Assembly (NCBI RefSeq): GCF_009371985.2
Contig: NZ_VIKU02000001.1
Location: 930,001 to 994,000, forward strand
Length of the DNA stretch: 64,000 nt
From: Pelagihabitans pacificus
GTDB taxonomy: Bacteria; Bacteroidota; Bacteroidia; Flavobacteriales; Flavobacteriaceae
Direction of reading: 5' to 3'
The position numbers and the translations under genes were made by a program. Under the pieces are notes generated by a model, which did not search any database, had not been told where the DNA came from, and worked only from the letters and a program-made list of their open reading frames with translations. Below, piece by piece: positions 36,420-44,890 of this stretch. Each line of letters opens with the position of its first letter. Within the stretch, counting starts at the first letter, position 1.

Positions 36420-36803
36420 TCAATCCCGAATGTACTCCAATACCAGTTCATCATCCGCGATATCGGGATTGTCTACATAAGTAAGCCTTAAAACATTATC
36501 TTCTATCACATAACGGTATTGATTGCCATTTTCAAGGGTAATCAAATTTCCGTCGGCGGCATACGAATAGGTACCGGAAGCTCCCAAGAATCGGAGTTCT
36601 TCGGAATTTGTTACTGTAAGCATGCTGCCCTCAAAGGAAATACCATGCACCGAAAAATCGGTGTCAGGGTCGAAAAAGCAAAAACAAAACGCATTGGTCA
36701 ATTCCCATTTTCCTTCCAATTCTACATTAACGATATCATCGCTGCCTTTGGAACAAGAGGCCATCAAGAGGACGGCAAGAAGTAAGGTGGTTATTCGTTT
36801 CAT
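36420..36803 (-). CDS. Small lipoprotein, lipocalin-like, unknown function
   Basis: The 127-residue protein has a lipoprotein signal (MKRITTLLLAVLLMASC, Cys 17) followed by a short beta-rich domain with GKWELTNAFCFCFFDPD and GNQYRYVIEDNVLRLTY. This is like the lipocalin-like DUFs common in this phylum. It converges with trehalase. The function is unknown. Confidence 0.75.
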   Translation of the reverse strand: MKRITTLLLAVLLMASCSKGSDDIVNVELEGKWELTNAFCFCFFDPDTDFSVHGISFEGSMLTVTNSEELRFLGASGTYSYAADGNLITLENGNQYRYVIEDNVLRLTYVDNPDIADDELVLEYIRD

Positions 36804-37154
36804 TTCATTTAAGTGGTGGTACCTCCATTACTATAACGTACTATTTGTGGCACAAGTATCGTGCCCAAGCGATTTTTTCGAAAAAAAATAATCCCAAACC
36901 ACTAAAAACATAGAAACACACCACAGAATATAAGGGCTACACATCATTTTTTTTCTTCCCTCGAACCTTGTTGGTATGTTTACACCGTAATCAACGAAAC
37001 GTAAATTTTTTCATTTTCATATAGTGTTCTCGTAAAAGAGCCCGTCTTTATAGATAGGGCTCTTTTTAGTAATAAAAATGTTTGGTCAACTCTGATGTAA
37101 AAAAAAGAAAACCAAGGTCTGTCGTGGGAACGAACGAGCGAAGTGGTGATTGCC
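36804..37154. other. Intergenic region with a bidirectional terminator
   Basis: Apart from the hairpin at 37034-37067 no gene is seen. The 50 bp before the hairpin have no start codon followed by a long frame, so a short non-coding transcript is possible but unsupported. Confidence 0.5.
37034..37067. terminator. Strong hairpin terminator
   Basis: An AAAAGAGCCC/GGGCTCTTTTT stem of 10 bp has a 13-nt loop. It can work in both directions and probably ends the BLUF transcript on the minus strand. Confidence 0.75.
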
Positions 37155-37595
37155 TTAGTAGCTTTGGGTCGACTTGGCCTTGAGCAGTTTGGCGACGGTA
37201 TTCCAAAAACTACTGGAGGTTGGATTCAGGTCCATGGGTTTGGCGGGATTCTCGATATAGGAACTCACTAATAAAATCAGGTATTGCAATTGATGGTTGG
37301 TCCCCATAAAATTCTCATACGCCATTTCCCAACTATCGAATTCCCTGGATTCGATATCGCCATGCGCCAGCACCTCTATATCGGTGTGCCGGTCATCTTC
37401 CTTGATCTTATCGAAAAGCCGAAGCACCTTGATCTGACTTCCCTCCAAATATTGTAGAAATTCTCCCTGATAAAATAGCAGACATCCGGTGATGCCATTC
37501 GCTTTGTTCGCAGTTCGTGAATGTTCCAACATGTCTTGGATATTCGATTGCCCAAACCCTGGACGTGCCTTGGAGCGATATACGAGACTAAACAT
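37155..37595 (-). CDS. BLUF-domain blue-light photoreceptor
   Basis: The 146-residue protein is a single BLUF domain with a C-terminal helix. The flavin-binding residues stand at the expected spacing: Tyr 6 in LVYRS, Asn 30, and Gln 48 in GEFLQYLEG; a Trp lies in SWEMAYENF. It senses blue light by FAD and needs a protein partner because no output domain is present. It lies 82 bp downstream of the second dnaE on the same strand. A candidate -7 sequence (TATCTTTC, minus strand 37623-37630) suggests it may also have its own promoter. Confidence 0.93.
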   Translation of the reverse strand: MFSLVYRSKARPGFGQSNIQDMLEHSRTANKANGITGCLLFYQGEFLQYLEGSQIKVLRLFDKIKEDDRHTDIEVLAHGDIESREFDSWEMAYENFMGTNHQLQYLILLVSSYIENPAKPMDLNPTSSSFWNTVAKLLKAKSTQSY

Positions 37596-37677
37596 AAGCG
37601 GTAGTCCTATTGGTAATACGTTGAAAGATACTCATTTTTCATTAAACATAATATAAAGAACCGTTCGGGATTGATAT

Positions 37678-40600
37678 TTATTTACTATCCTTCTTCAGGA
37701 ACAGTTCCCGATTGGCCGTTTTCATGTCGGCATACCTGGGATCTTGAACATAATCTTCCTTGCGCATCTTGATTACCTCGATACTCAAGAAACCAAATTC
37801 ACTGACCACCTTGCCATAAAAGCGATACACCCCCCTACCCCTAAAAAAGTACTTTGCCGCCACTGGTGGGAAGAGCACCGTATCGAACACCTCGCCCTGT
37901 TGATCGACCAAAGTCGCAAAATGCATTTTTTTACCATTGTGGGTGCTGGTGTTCTTAACCGTAACCAGATAGCCGTAAATATCGATATACCTATTAAGAT
38001 ACCGTGCCAGGTCTTTACTGCCATTGGCATTCATCGGGGGCTCCTGCAACAGTTCAAACGGACTACACAAACAGAAACCCAACAGTTCCAGCTGCGTAAA
38101 GGCCATTTCAAGGTCTGTGGTATGCAACCGGGGGATTCGAAAATCTTGCTGCTTGGGAGCGAACAGCTTGGGATGGTCGATTTTTTTTGACTTTCCTAAA
38201 AATAGATGGGCTTTCCATAAGAGCTCGTGCTTATTGGTATGGGTAAACCGAAAGGCATCGATGCGGATCAAGATGCCCAACTGTTCAATGGATATCAAGA
38301 CCCGATCTAGAAAATCTTCCAACGAAAGAAAGATTCCGTTCAGGATACGCTCCTTCAGGATCCGCTCGGTTACCCGGGCTTCAAGGTCTTTGAGGTACCC
38401 AAAGCCCAGATACAGTTGTTTCCCATAAAGACGGTTGGTTCCAAAACTGCTGTTGATACAAGGAGGGTGGATCGTAGCCCCCAGCATACGTGCCTCATGG
38501 ATATAAAACTCGGAGCGGTAAAAGCCCCCGCCATTGTTGAGCACCGCTACCATATATTCCAATGGATAGTAGGCCCGTAAAAACAACGTCTGATAACTTT
38601 CAACAGCGTACGAAGCGGAATGCCCCTTGGCAAAGGCATAGCCGGCAAAGCTGGCCACCTGGTCCCAGATCTCAAAAATCAGTTCGTCGCCATAGCCTTT
38701 TTTTCGACAGTTGTCGATGAACTTCTCCCTTACTTTTTGAAATTCTTCCCGGGAACGGAACTTACCGCTCATCCCTCGGCGCAATACATCGGCCTCACCC
38801 AAGGTAAGATCGGCAAAATGGTGGGCCACTTTTATCACGTCTTCCTGATAGACCATCACCCCATAGGTATCGGGCATAATATTCAACATCACAGGATGTG
38901 CCTTTTCCTCGGCCCTACCCTTGTTTCGATGCCGTAGAATATACTCCCGCATCATACCACTTTTAGCGACCCCGGGGCGGATAATGGAGCTAGCGGCTAC
39001 GAGACCCAGATAGTTATCGACCTCCAACTTTTTGAGTAACATGCGCATGGCGGGCGACTCTACATAGAAACAGCCCATGCATTGCGCAGTCTTGATCAGG
39101 TCGTTGATTTTAGAATCCTCCTTGAACCGCTTGATGTCATGTATGTCGATTTTGGCAAAGTCCTCCGGACGATCCCGTTCCAGGATTTCCATACTTTCCC
39201 TGATTTTCGCCAATCCCCGTTGCCCAAGGATATCGAACTTGTAAAGCCCTACATCCTCGGCGATGACCATATCGAATTGGGTGGTGGGGAACCCTTTGGG
39301 CGGTAAATGGGTGGCCGAAAACCAGTGTAGGGGTTTTTCGCTAATGAGGATACCTCCTGCGTGAATACTCAGATAATTGGGCATGCCTTCGAGCAGTCGC
39401 GTGTATTTGACTACCAAGGAGGAAACCCCGTCTAAACGGGACATTTGAAAATGACCGTCGGACAAGGCATCGATTTCCTCCTTGGGGAGTCCGAATACCT
39501 TTCCCAACTCGCGCACCATGCCTTTCCATTTGAACGTAACGTAAGTACCCAACAGGGCCACATGTTGAAACCGTTTAAAAATATACTCGGTCATGATGGG
39601 CCGATCGCGATGTGAAAAATCAATATCAAAATCGGGCGGATTGGCCCGATAGAGATTGATGAACCGTTCAAAATAGAGATCGAGCTCCATGGGATCCACG
39701 TCGGTAATACGCAGCAGATAGGCGACAATACTGTTTGCCCCGCTACCGCGGCCTACGTAGTAAAAACCTCTTCTCCTCGCTTCGGAAACAATGTCCCAAT
39801 TGATCAGGAAGTAGGAGACGAAACCCATTTTCTTGATGAGTTGTAATTCTTTGTCCAAACGCGCTTTCACGGCATCTCCCCCTTCCGGATAGCGGTAGGG
39901 CAGGCCTTCTTCGCAAAGTTTTTCCAACAATACTACATCTTTCTCCTTACTTCCGGTATAGGTCTTTAGATTCTGCGGTTCCCGTCCCTCGGAAAAGTCG
40001 AACTCGATGCTACAGGCGTTTAATAGTTGTTCGGTATTTTCCAATATAAAGGAGTGTTCGGCAAAGACCGCCGCCAGATTTTTAATAGGGAACATCTTCT
40101 CCTCCTCACTAGCTTGCTCAGTAATCGATAGCTTGCTCAGCAACGTATTATTATCAATGGCACGTAACAACCGATGGGCGTTAAAGTCTCGCTTGTTCCG
40201 AAATGTAACGGGCTGCTGAACTACCAGTTTTTCCTTGAAACCAACAAGCTTCGAAAAACGCAATCTTTTGAGGTTGGCAACGGAAATACCGATGAATTCA
40301 TGTTCCCGGAAGGATGCTATTTCATGGAGCAGTACCTTCTCAAAAGGATAAATGACATACGCATTTTCAAAGCAGGGGGCAACGGGCGGAAATTCCTTTT
40401 CCCGGTGTAGGTGTTCCGATAAGAAATTATTCAGTTCCAAATATCCCTCATTGTTCTTGGCAATTCCAACATAACAGGGATCGACCCCGTTGCGAAAGTC
40501 GACACCCAACAAGGGTTTGATACCAAATTCAGGGGCCTTCCTGACAAAATTGAGGCATGCCGAGGTATTGTTGATATCGGTCAATACCAATTGGGCTACC

Positions 40601-40686
40601 TGGTTCCCTTGCGCCAATCGCAAAAGCTCCTCCTCCGAAAAGGTACCGTAGCGAAGGCTGTAATATGTGTGACAATTTAAATAGAT
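37678..40686 (-). CDS. Second DNA polymerase III alpha subunit (DnaE2-like)
   Basis: The open frame gives about 1002 residues with a PHP domain, polymerase core (PPDFDIDFSHRDRPIMTEYIF) and C-terminal OB-fold (YLVTVKNTSTHNGKKMHFATL). It has no exonuclease domain. Homologous N-termini begin MYLNxHxYYSLRYG. Here the codon at that Met (40684-40686) is ATC, and the first TTG start is 21 codons later, inside the PHP domain. It follows a Y-family polymerase gene, as in error-prone ImuB/DnaE2-type pairs. A translesion or damage-induced role is inferred. Confidence 0.88.
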   Translation of the reverse strand: MYLNCHTYYSLRYGTFSEEELLRLAQGNQVAQLVLTDINNTSACLNFVRKAPEFGIKPLLGVDFRNGVDPCYVGIAKNNEGYLELNNFLSEHLHREKEFPPVAPCFENAYVIYPFEKVLLHEIASFREHEFIGISVANLKRLRFSKLVGFKEKLVVQQPVTFRNKRDFNAHRLLRAIDNNTLLSKLSITEQASEEEKMFPIKNLAAVFAEHSFILENTEQLLNACSIEFDFSEGREPQNLKTYTGSKEKDVVLLEKLCEEGLPYRYPEGGDAVKARLDKELQLIKKMGFVSYFLINWDIVSEARRRGFYYVGRGSGANSIVAYLLRITDVDPMELDLYFERFINLYRANPPDFDIDFSHRDRPIMTEYIFKRFQHVALLGTYVTFKWKGMVRELGKVFGLPKEEIDALSDGHFQMSRLDGVSSLVVKYTRLLEGMPNYLSIHAGGILISEKPLHWFSATHLPPKGFPTTQFDMVIAEDVGLYKFDILGQRGLAKIRESMEILERDRPEDFAKIDIHDIKRFKEDSKINDLIKTAQCMGCFYVESPAMRMLLKKLEVDNYLGLVAASSIIRPGVAKSGMMREYILRHRNKGRAEEKAHPVMLNIMPDTYGVMVYQEDVIKVAHHFADLTLGEADVLRRGMSGKFRSREEFQKVREKFIDNCRKKGYGDELIFEIWDQVASFAGYAFAKGHSASYAVESYQTLFLRAYYPLEYMVAVLNNGGGFYRSEFYIHEARMLGATIHPPCINSSFGTNRLYGKQLYLGFGYLKDLEARVTERILKERILNGIFLSLEDFLDRVLISIEQLGILIRIDAFRFTHTNKHELLWKAHLFLGKSKKIDHPKLFAPKQQDFRIPRLHTTDLEMAFTQLELLGFCLCSPFELLQEPPMNANGSKDLARYLNRYIDIYGYLVTVKNTSTHNGKKMHFATLVDQQGEVFDTVLFPPVAAKYFFRGRGVYRFYGKVVSEFGFLSIEVIKMRKEDYVQDPRYADMKTANRELFLKKDSK

Positions 40687-40887
40687 GTTAGATGTTGTAT
40701 TTTAGATATTAGACTTTTTAAGTTCAAGCGCGAGTGACAAGTTCAAACGCAAATTCAAACTCAAGTTCAAACGCAAATTCAAGTACGACCCGGAACGCAG
40801 GAACTAAATTGAATATTGAACCCTCGCCCTGAGCGAAATCGAGGATTGAACCTTCCCTGCCACTGCCAACTGCTCACTGCTTACCGA
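40687..40887. repeat. Degenerate short-repeat tract between the two polymerase genes
   Basis: Several low-complexity blocks are joined. AACATCT-type repeats lie at 40681-40715. A period-6 array with two identical 20-bp copies (40739-40758 and 40763-40782, 24 bp apart) follows, then a CTGAGCGAAATCGA block, and an ACTGCNNACTG-like block at about 40859-40885. Similar filler is common in intergenic DNA of marine flavobacteria. It separates dinB from dnaE2 and probably prevents tight translational coupling. Confidence 0.65.
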
Positions 40888-42102
40888 TTACTGTTTCCGA
40901 TGCGCCAACACCACAGGTGGCTGCCCATTAAAGGGGTTGTGCATTCGGCCAATGGTTTTTGCCCCTAGGCCCGCGGCACGGATAACGCTTTTATCGCCAT
41001 AACGTTCCCGAATGGTATCCAGGGCATTGTACAGGTTTAGTATTTCCTCGGTATCATCGAACAGATTGATCTGATAGTTACCACTTACCAAATGGCTGAA
41101 ACGAATCCCTATCAATCGCACCAGCAACCGCCGATTATACAACGCCTTGAACAATTCCAGGATTTTAGGGATCAGAATATGGTCGGCACTGGTGTAAGGA
41201 ATGCGCAACTGCTTGGAATACGTATTGAAATCGGAATAACGGATCTTCACCGAGATACAGGCCGTGAGCTTCTCCCCTCGGCGCAGTTGGTACGCTAAAT
41301 TCTCGGTCATGGCGATTAAAACCCCCTTTAACTTGTGTACATCGATAGTATCGCGATCAAAGGTGCGCTCGGTCGAAATCGACTTCCGCTCACAAAAGGG
41401 GATAACGGGGGTATTGTCCATTCCATTGGCGCGTTTCCAGATGACGGTGCCGTTGGCACCAAGCACACGCTGCATCACTTCCATCGGCATTTCCTGTACG
41501 GTACGCACCTGTCGCAGGCCCAGATTCCGAAGGGTCTGGTAGGTCTTATCACCCACCATCGGTATTTTTTTGATGGATAGAGGGGCTAAAAAGGGTTTTT
41601 CCCAACCTTTATCGACCTTTAACTGATTGTTGGGCTTTGCCTCATTGGTGGCGACCTTGGAAACCACCTTATTGACCGATAACCCAAAGGAAATCGGGAG
41701 GCCGGTCTCGTTTATAATCTTTTGTCGTAGCTCGGTCGCATACTTGTAAGCCCCAAAAAAGCGGTCCATTCCCGACAGATCGGCATAGAACTCGTCGATA
41801 CTCGATTTCTCGAAGAGGGGCACTTTTTCCTTGATAATTTCAGTGACTACATCGGAGTATTGGCTATAAGTACCCGCATTGCCACGAATGACCACTGCTT
41901 CGGGACAGAGTTCCCGGGCCATCTTCATGGGCATGCCCGAGTGCACTCCAAAGCCTCGGGTCTCGTAACTACAGGCCGCTACGACCCCACGATCGCCCGT
42001 GCCGCCGACCAATAAAGGCCTATTTTGTAGTTCACGGTTCAGCTGCCGCTCCACGGATACATAAAACGTATCCAAATCGATATGTAAGATGGTTTTGGTC
42101 AT
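40888..42102 (-). CDS. dinB: Y-family DNA polymerase (Pol IV/ImuB-like)
   Basis: The 404-residue protein has the catalytic motifs HIDLDTFYVSVE (N-terminus) and SSIDEFYADLSG, which contain the acidic metal ligands, then the HhH thumb (IPMVGDKTYQTL) and the little-finger domain. It is a full-length, probably active translesion polymerase. It is upstream of the second dnaE on the same strand. Tandem palindromes in its promoter region suggest damage-type regulation. No lexA- or umuD-like gene is seen beside it. Confidence 0.95.
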   Translation of the reverse strand: MTKTILHIDLDTFYVSVERQLNRELQNRPLLVGGTGDRGVVAACSYETRGFGVHSGMPMKMARELCPEAVVIRGNAGTYSQYSDVVTEIIKEKVPLFEKSSIDEFYADLSGMDRFFGAYKYATELRQKIINETGLPISFGLSVNKVVSKVATNEAKPNNQLKVDKGWEKPFLAPLSIKKIPMVGDKTYQTLRNLGLRQVRTVQEMPMEVMQRVLGANGTVIWKRANGMDNTPVIPFCERKSISTERTFDRDTIDVHKLKGVLIAMTENLAYQLRRGEKLTACISVKIRYSDFNTYSKQLRIPYTSADHILIPKILELFKALYNRRLLVRLIGIRFSHLVSGNYQINLFDDTEEILNLYNALDTIRERYGDKSVIRAAGLGAKTIGRMHNPFNGQPPVVLAHRKQ

Positions 42103-42116
42103 TGCTAGCCTAAAAA

Positions 42117-42198
42117 GGATAGCAAATGCGAATTCATCGGCTATCCAAAAATCGGATAGCTAATATATGGAATATTTCCTATTTTTTGGAATATTTCC
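42117..42198 (-). promoter_or_regulatory. Tandem palindromes upstream of the Y-family polymerase
   Basis: Two identical copies of GGAATATTTCC (42169-42179 and 42188-42198) are 19 bp apart and near-palindromic (GGAA-TAT-TTCC). Closer to the gene, GCTATCC (42140-42146) and GGATAGC (42154-42160) form an inverted repeat, and a further GGATAGC lies at 42117-42123. The layout is operator-like. Confidence 0.55.
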
Positions 42199-42213
42199 AA
42201 TATATAAAATCAT

Positions 42214-42246
42214 AAAAAGCCCTCGGATTGTACCGAAGGCCTTTCA
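42214..42246 (-). terminator. Intrinsic terminator of the DUF6747 gene
   Basis: On the minus strand an AAAGGCC-TTCGG stem pairs with CCGAGGGCTTT and is followed by a T-run, about 80 bp after the DUF6747 stop codon. It separates that gene from the dinB operators. Confidence 0.7.
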
Positions 42247-42325
42247 TGATGGTCAAGGTACGATGTGCCACTTGGCAATCATCCTTTTATGTAACCCATA
42301 TGACAAGTAGCTGTACGAGACGTCC

Positions 42326-42496
42326 CTAATCAAATGCAAAACCGGTCAACATTCTAAATAGCAACGCATACAGTCCTACGCCTACCAGGACAAAACTAAA
42401 CCATGCGAATGCTTTCATATAGTTTTTGAGTAGGTAATGTCCCAAATTCCTAAATCCTTCCAAATAAATTTCCCTAATAAGTAATGTCGTTTTCAT
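42326..42496 (-). CDS. DUF6747-type small membrane protein (56 residues)
   Basis: The frame starts MKTTLLIREIYLEGFRNLG, continues with one hydrophobic helix (about residues 31-50, AWFSFVLVGVGLYALLFR) and ends TGFAFD. This is the pattern of DUF6747, a small flavobacterial family of unknown function. It is monocistronic with its own terminator. It is short enough to be missed by length-filtered gene calling. Confidence 0.8.
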   Translation of the reverse strand: MKTTLLIREIYLEGFRNLGHYLLKNYMKAFAWFSFVLVGVGLYALLFRMLTGFAFD

Positions 42497-42846
42497 ATCC
42501 TTTTCATTTAATCGTTACACATATCCATTGGATACCAAGAGTTGTGCTAGGATTAAAATCGGGCTTAAATATTGGTCAAAGACATCAAAAAACCGGACAA
42601 ACTACTTCTTTTCCCGAAAAGAACAACCTAATCGCCATTGCTCTAAAAAACGTGTTTTCATACATTTCATACCATTTTCGGAAAAGCACGGGTGATTTAG
42701 TTCGAGGTATGAATAAGGAACGTGCTATCAAATTTCGGAGAAACGAAAAGACCCCATCCCTAAAAACGGAACGAAGCCTTCCCAAACAAACTAACTCAAA
42801 CTAACTAAACACTTCTGCCATTGGCAGTACCGAAACATTTTCTTTT
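42497..42846. other. Intergenic region, nothing recognised
   Basis: Open frames exist on both strands (42484-42804 plus, 42585-42785 minus), but neither shows a family, membrane segment or convincing start. The region should contain the promoter of the DUF6747 gene. Confidence 0.45.
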
Positions 42847-44145
42847 TCAATTTCCCCTATAGTACGACGGTCCAAACACCCCATTTTGAGCTACTACCAA
42901 AGGTATCAATGTATACTGATACCGAAAACTATTGTTAAGCCACAGTACCTCCCCGGTATTGGCATCCATACTTAATAGTCCAACGTTGTTATCGGTATCA
43001 TCGGTGCGATTGAAATCGTGCCCGTGAAAAAACAAGCGTCCGTTCGCATAAACAGGACTGTGGTCGATAGACACGTCATCACGGGACCAAAACCGTTGTC
43101 CATCGGACAAACTTACGGCAAAAGGCCTCCCTGATCGGGAAAAAGCAAATTCTGTCGCTTCGTCATATACACCGAATACGACGTTTTCAACTATTAACGG
43201 ACTCCACAGCCTATCAAAGCCGGTATCTACTTGCCATTGTAGATTTCCTGTATCGGCTCCCAAACAGTATAATTTGGAGGATATACCGTCGTTTAGCGGA
43301 TTCGCCTGAAATACCACGAGTCCGTTTGAAACGGCCGGGGTGCCCACCGCCTCTGCCTCAAACACCCAAAGGGTCTCCAAAGTAACCGCATCTACCGCAT
43401 ATAAATTTTTGGCAGGTAGGTATAGCGTATTGTTTATAAACAGTGGGGTTCCAGTAATCTCATAGGGCAATTCGATTTTTTCCACTAGATTTCCAGTTTC
43501 TTTATCGAGTATGTGCAAGTAGGGAGGCAAATCACTAATAAAGCCCTCATCGGAAAAGAGGTATACTTTATCACCATATACAATGGGTGTATCCGCTTCA
43601 CTTAGCACGTCATCAAGTTCCCCATCCGGATTTGTTGAATAATACCATTTCACATCGCCCGTATTTTCATCCAGTGCGACCACTACTCCCGTTCCACCGA
43701 CCGCGTAACAGATACCTTCAAGACAAACAGGTTCGGTTACCCCCAAGCTATTAAAATCGTATTCCAGCATCGGGGTATCCCAAACAAAGCTTCTGTTTTC
43801 AAAGTCGATGGCGTTGACCGAATTATCATCCGCCGAGATAAAAATGCGTCCGTTGTCATATTCCGGCATGACCTCCAGTTCTGTGAGGTCTTCAAAGGTG
43901 AAGATGACCTCTTCCTCACCGGTCTGGGCATCAACGGTTACTACACTTTCGTCATTGCTGGTAATCAAGAAAGTATTTAGTTCGGGATTACCTGAAACGA
44001 TACCGGTTTCGCCTCCTGGATCAGGGTTTTCCAGTAGCGCTGTTTCGCCATCTGAATCTTTGGAGCATCCGACGAAAGCAACCGTCGTTAAAATCAACCA
44101 TAATAGAGGAATACGGGAAACCGAAAATGTCTTTTTCATATTCAT
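42847..44145 (-). CDS. PQQ-like beta-propeller lipoprotein
   Basis: The 432-residue protein has a lipoprotein signal (LTTVAFVGC, Cys about 27) and repeated propeller blades with the A.....G...W pattern: DAQTGEEEVIF, DENTGDVKWYY, DKETGNLVEKI, DAVTLETLWVF, GADTGNLQWQV, DANTGEVLWLN. It resembles BamB-type or PQQ-binding-like repeat proteins. No dehydrogenase active site is recognised, so a binding or scaffold role is likely. It is the last of several secreted-protein genes on this strand. Confidence 0.88.
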   Translation of the reverse strand: MNMKKTFSVSRIPLLWLILTTVAFVGCSKDSDGETALLENPDPGGETGIVSGNPELNTFLITSNDESVVTVDAQTGEEEVIFTFEDLTELEVMPEYDNGRIFISADDNSVNAIDFENRSFVWDTPMLEYDFNSLGVTEPVCLEGICYAVGGTGVVVALDENTGDVKWYYSTNPDGELDDVLSEADTPIVYGDKVYLFSDEGFISDLPPYLHILDKETGNLVEKIELPYEITGTPLFINNTLYLPAKNLYAVDAVTLETLWVFEAEAVGTPAVSNGLVVFQANPLNDGISSKLYCLGADTGNLQWQVDTGFDRLWSPLIVENVVFGVYDEATEFAFSRSGRPFAVSLSDGQRFWSRDDVSIDHSPVYANGRLFFHGHDFNRTDDTDNNVGLLSMDANTGEVLWLNNSFRYQYTLIPLVVAQNGVFGPSYYRGN

Positions 44146-44167
44146 TCATTTTAAATTCGCTGGTTCA

Positions 44168-44890
44168 CTACTGTACGATAAAATCAAATACTTCCGACCG
44201 GGAGGTATTGCCGGCAGCGTCCTTGGTAATCACTCTCCAAAAATAGGTCTGGCCTGAACCAACGTTGGCATCGATGCTATTTTGGCTCGTAGTACCAAGA
44301 CTTGTAGCCGGACTCGGGTTTGTATCGAACAGCACTTCGAACCCCACTATGTCATTGTCCACATCACTGCCCTGCCATTCGAGAACGATACTGGTGGTAG
44401 CATTTACTGTTTGTCCACGGGTCGGTGCAATCGCCTCGGCAGGAAAGGGCGCATAATTTTCGACGCCGGGTCCTTGGTTGTAGAAACGCCATTTGGCACT
44501 GCTAGGGCTCTCATCGGTCCCTTCTTTTTTTGACACAACGAACCATTCGTAGGGTCGACCCCTTTCCAAATCGATGGTCACCTCGTTATTCTGTGAAGTG
44601 GTCGTAGCCGATGAATTGCTCTCCAGGTTGCGCAAGTGCAACTCGTAACTATCCACGCTCTCCCCGGCCTCCCATTCAAAGGTGACACTGCTCTGTAGGT
44701 CGTTCCGAACAACACCCTCGGTACATTCCGAATTGTTTTCGGGGAATATCAAGGAAACCCCGTCGGGGTCTCCTCCCCCTCCACCTGGCAGTCTGGGTGG
44801 GTCGATTTCGGAATCGCCTCCATTGCTCTTCGAACATGCCGTGAAGCTTAGCATTGCCCCAATCAAAATGGTTATTTTCAATAGTTTCAT
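44168..44890 (-). CDS. Lipoprotein with fibronectin type III-like domains
   Basis: The 240-residue protein has a lipoprotein signal (GAMLSFTAC, Cys 19), a Gly/Pro linker and two Fn3-like domains (SSVTFEWEAGESVDSYELHLRN; SIVLEWQGSDVDNDIVGFEV and FWRVITKDAAGNTSRSE). Such domains mediate binding at the cell surface. Its start codon overlaps the stop of the upstream M4 protease gene by 4 bp, so the two are co-translated. Confidence 0.85.
   Translation of the reverse strand: MKLLKITILIGAMLSFTACSKSNGGDSEIDPPRLPGGGGGDPDGVSLIFPENNSECTEGVVRNDLQSSVTFEWEAGESVDSYELHLRNLESNSSATTTSQNNEVTIDLERGRPYEWFVVSKKEGTDESPSSAKWRFYNQGPGVENYAPFPAEAIAPTRGQTVNATTSIVLEWQGSDVDNDIVGFEVLFDTNPSPATSLGTTSQNSIDANVGSGQTYFWRVITKDAAGNTSRSEVFDFIVQ

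Noticed and set aside
42484-42804. Overlapping frames on both strands upstream of the DUF6747 gene
   Set aside because: Neither has a recognisable domain or a convincing start, and both are lysine/serine-rich noise in a gene-poor stretch.
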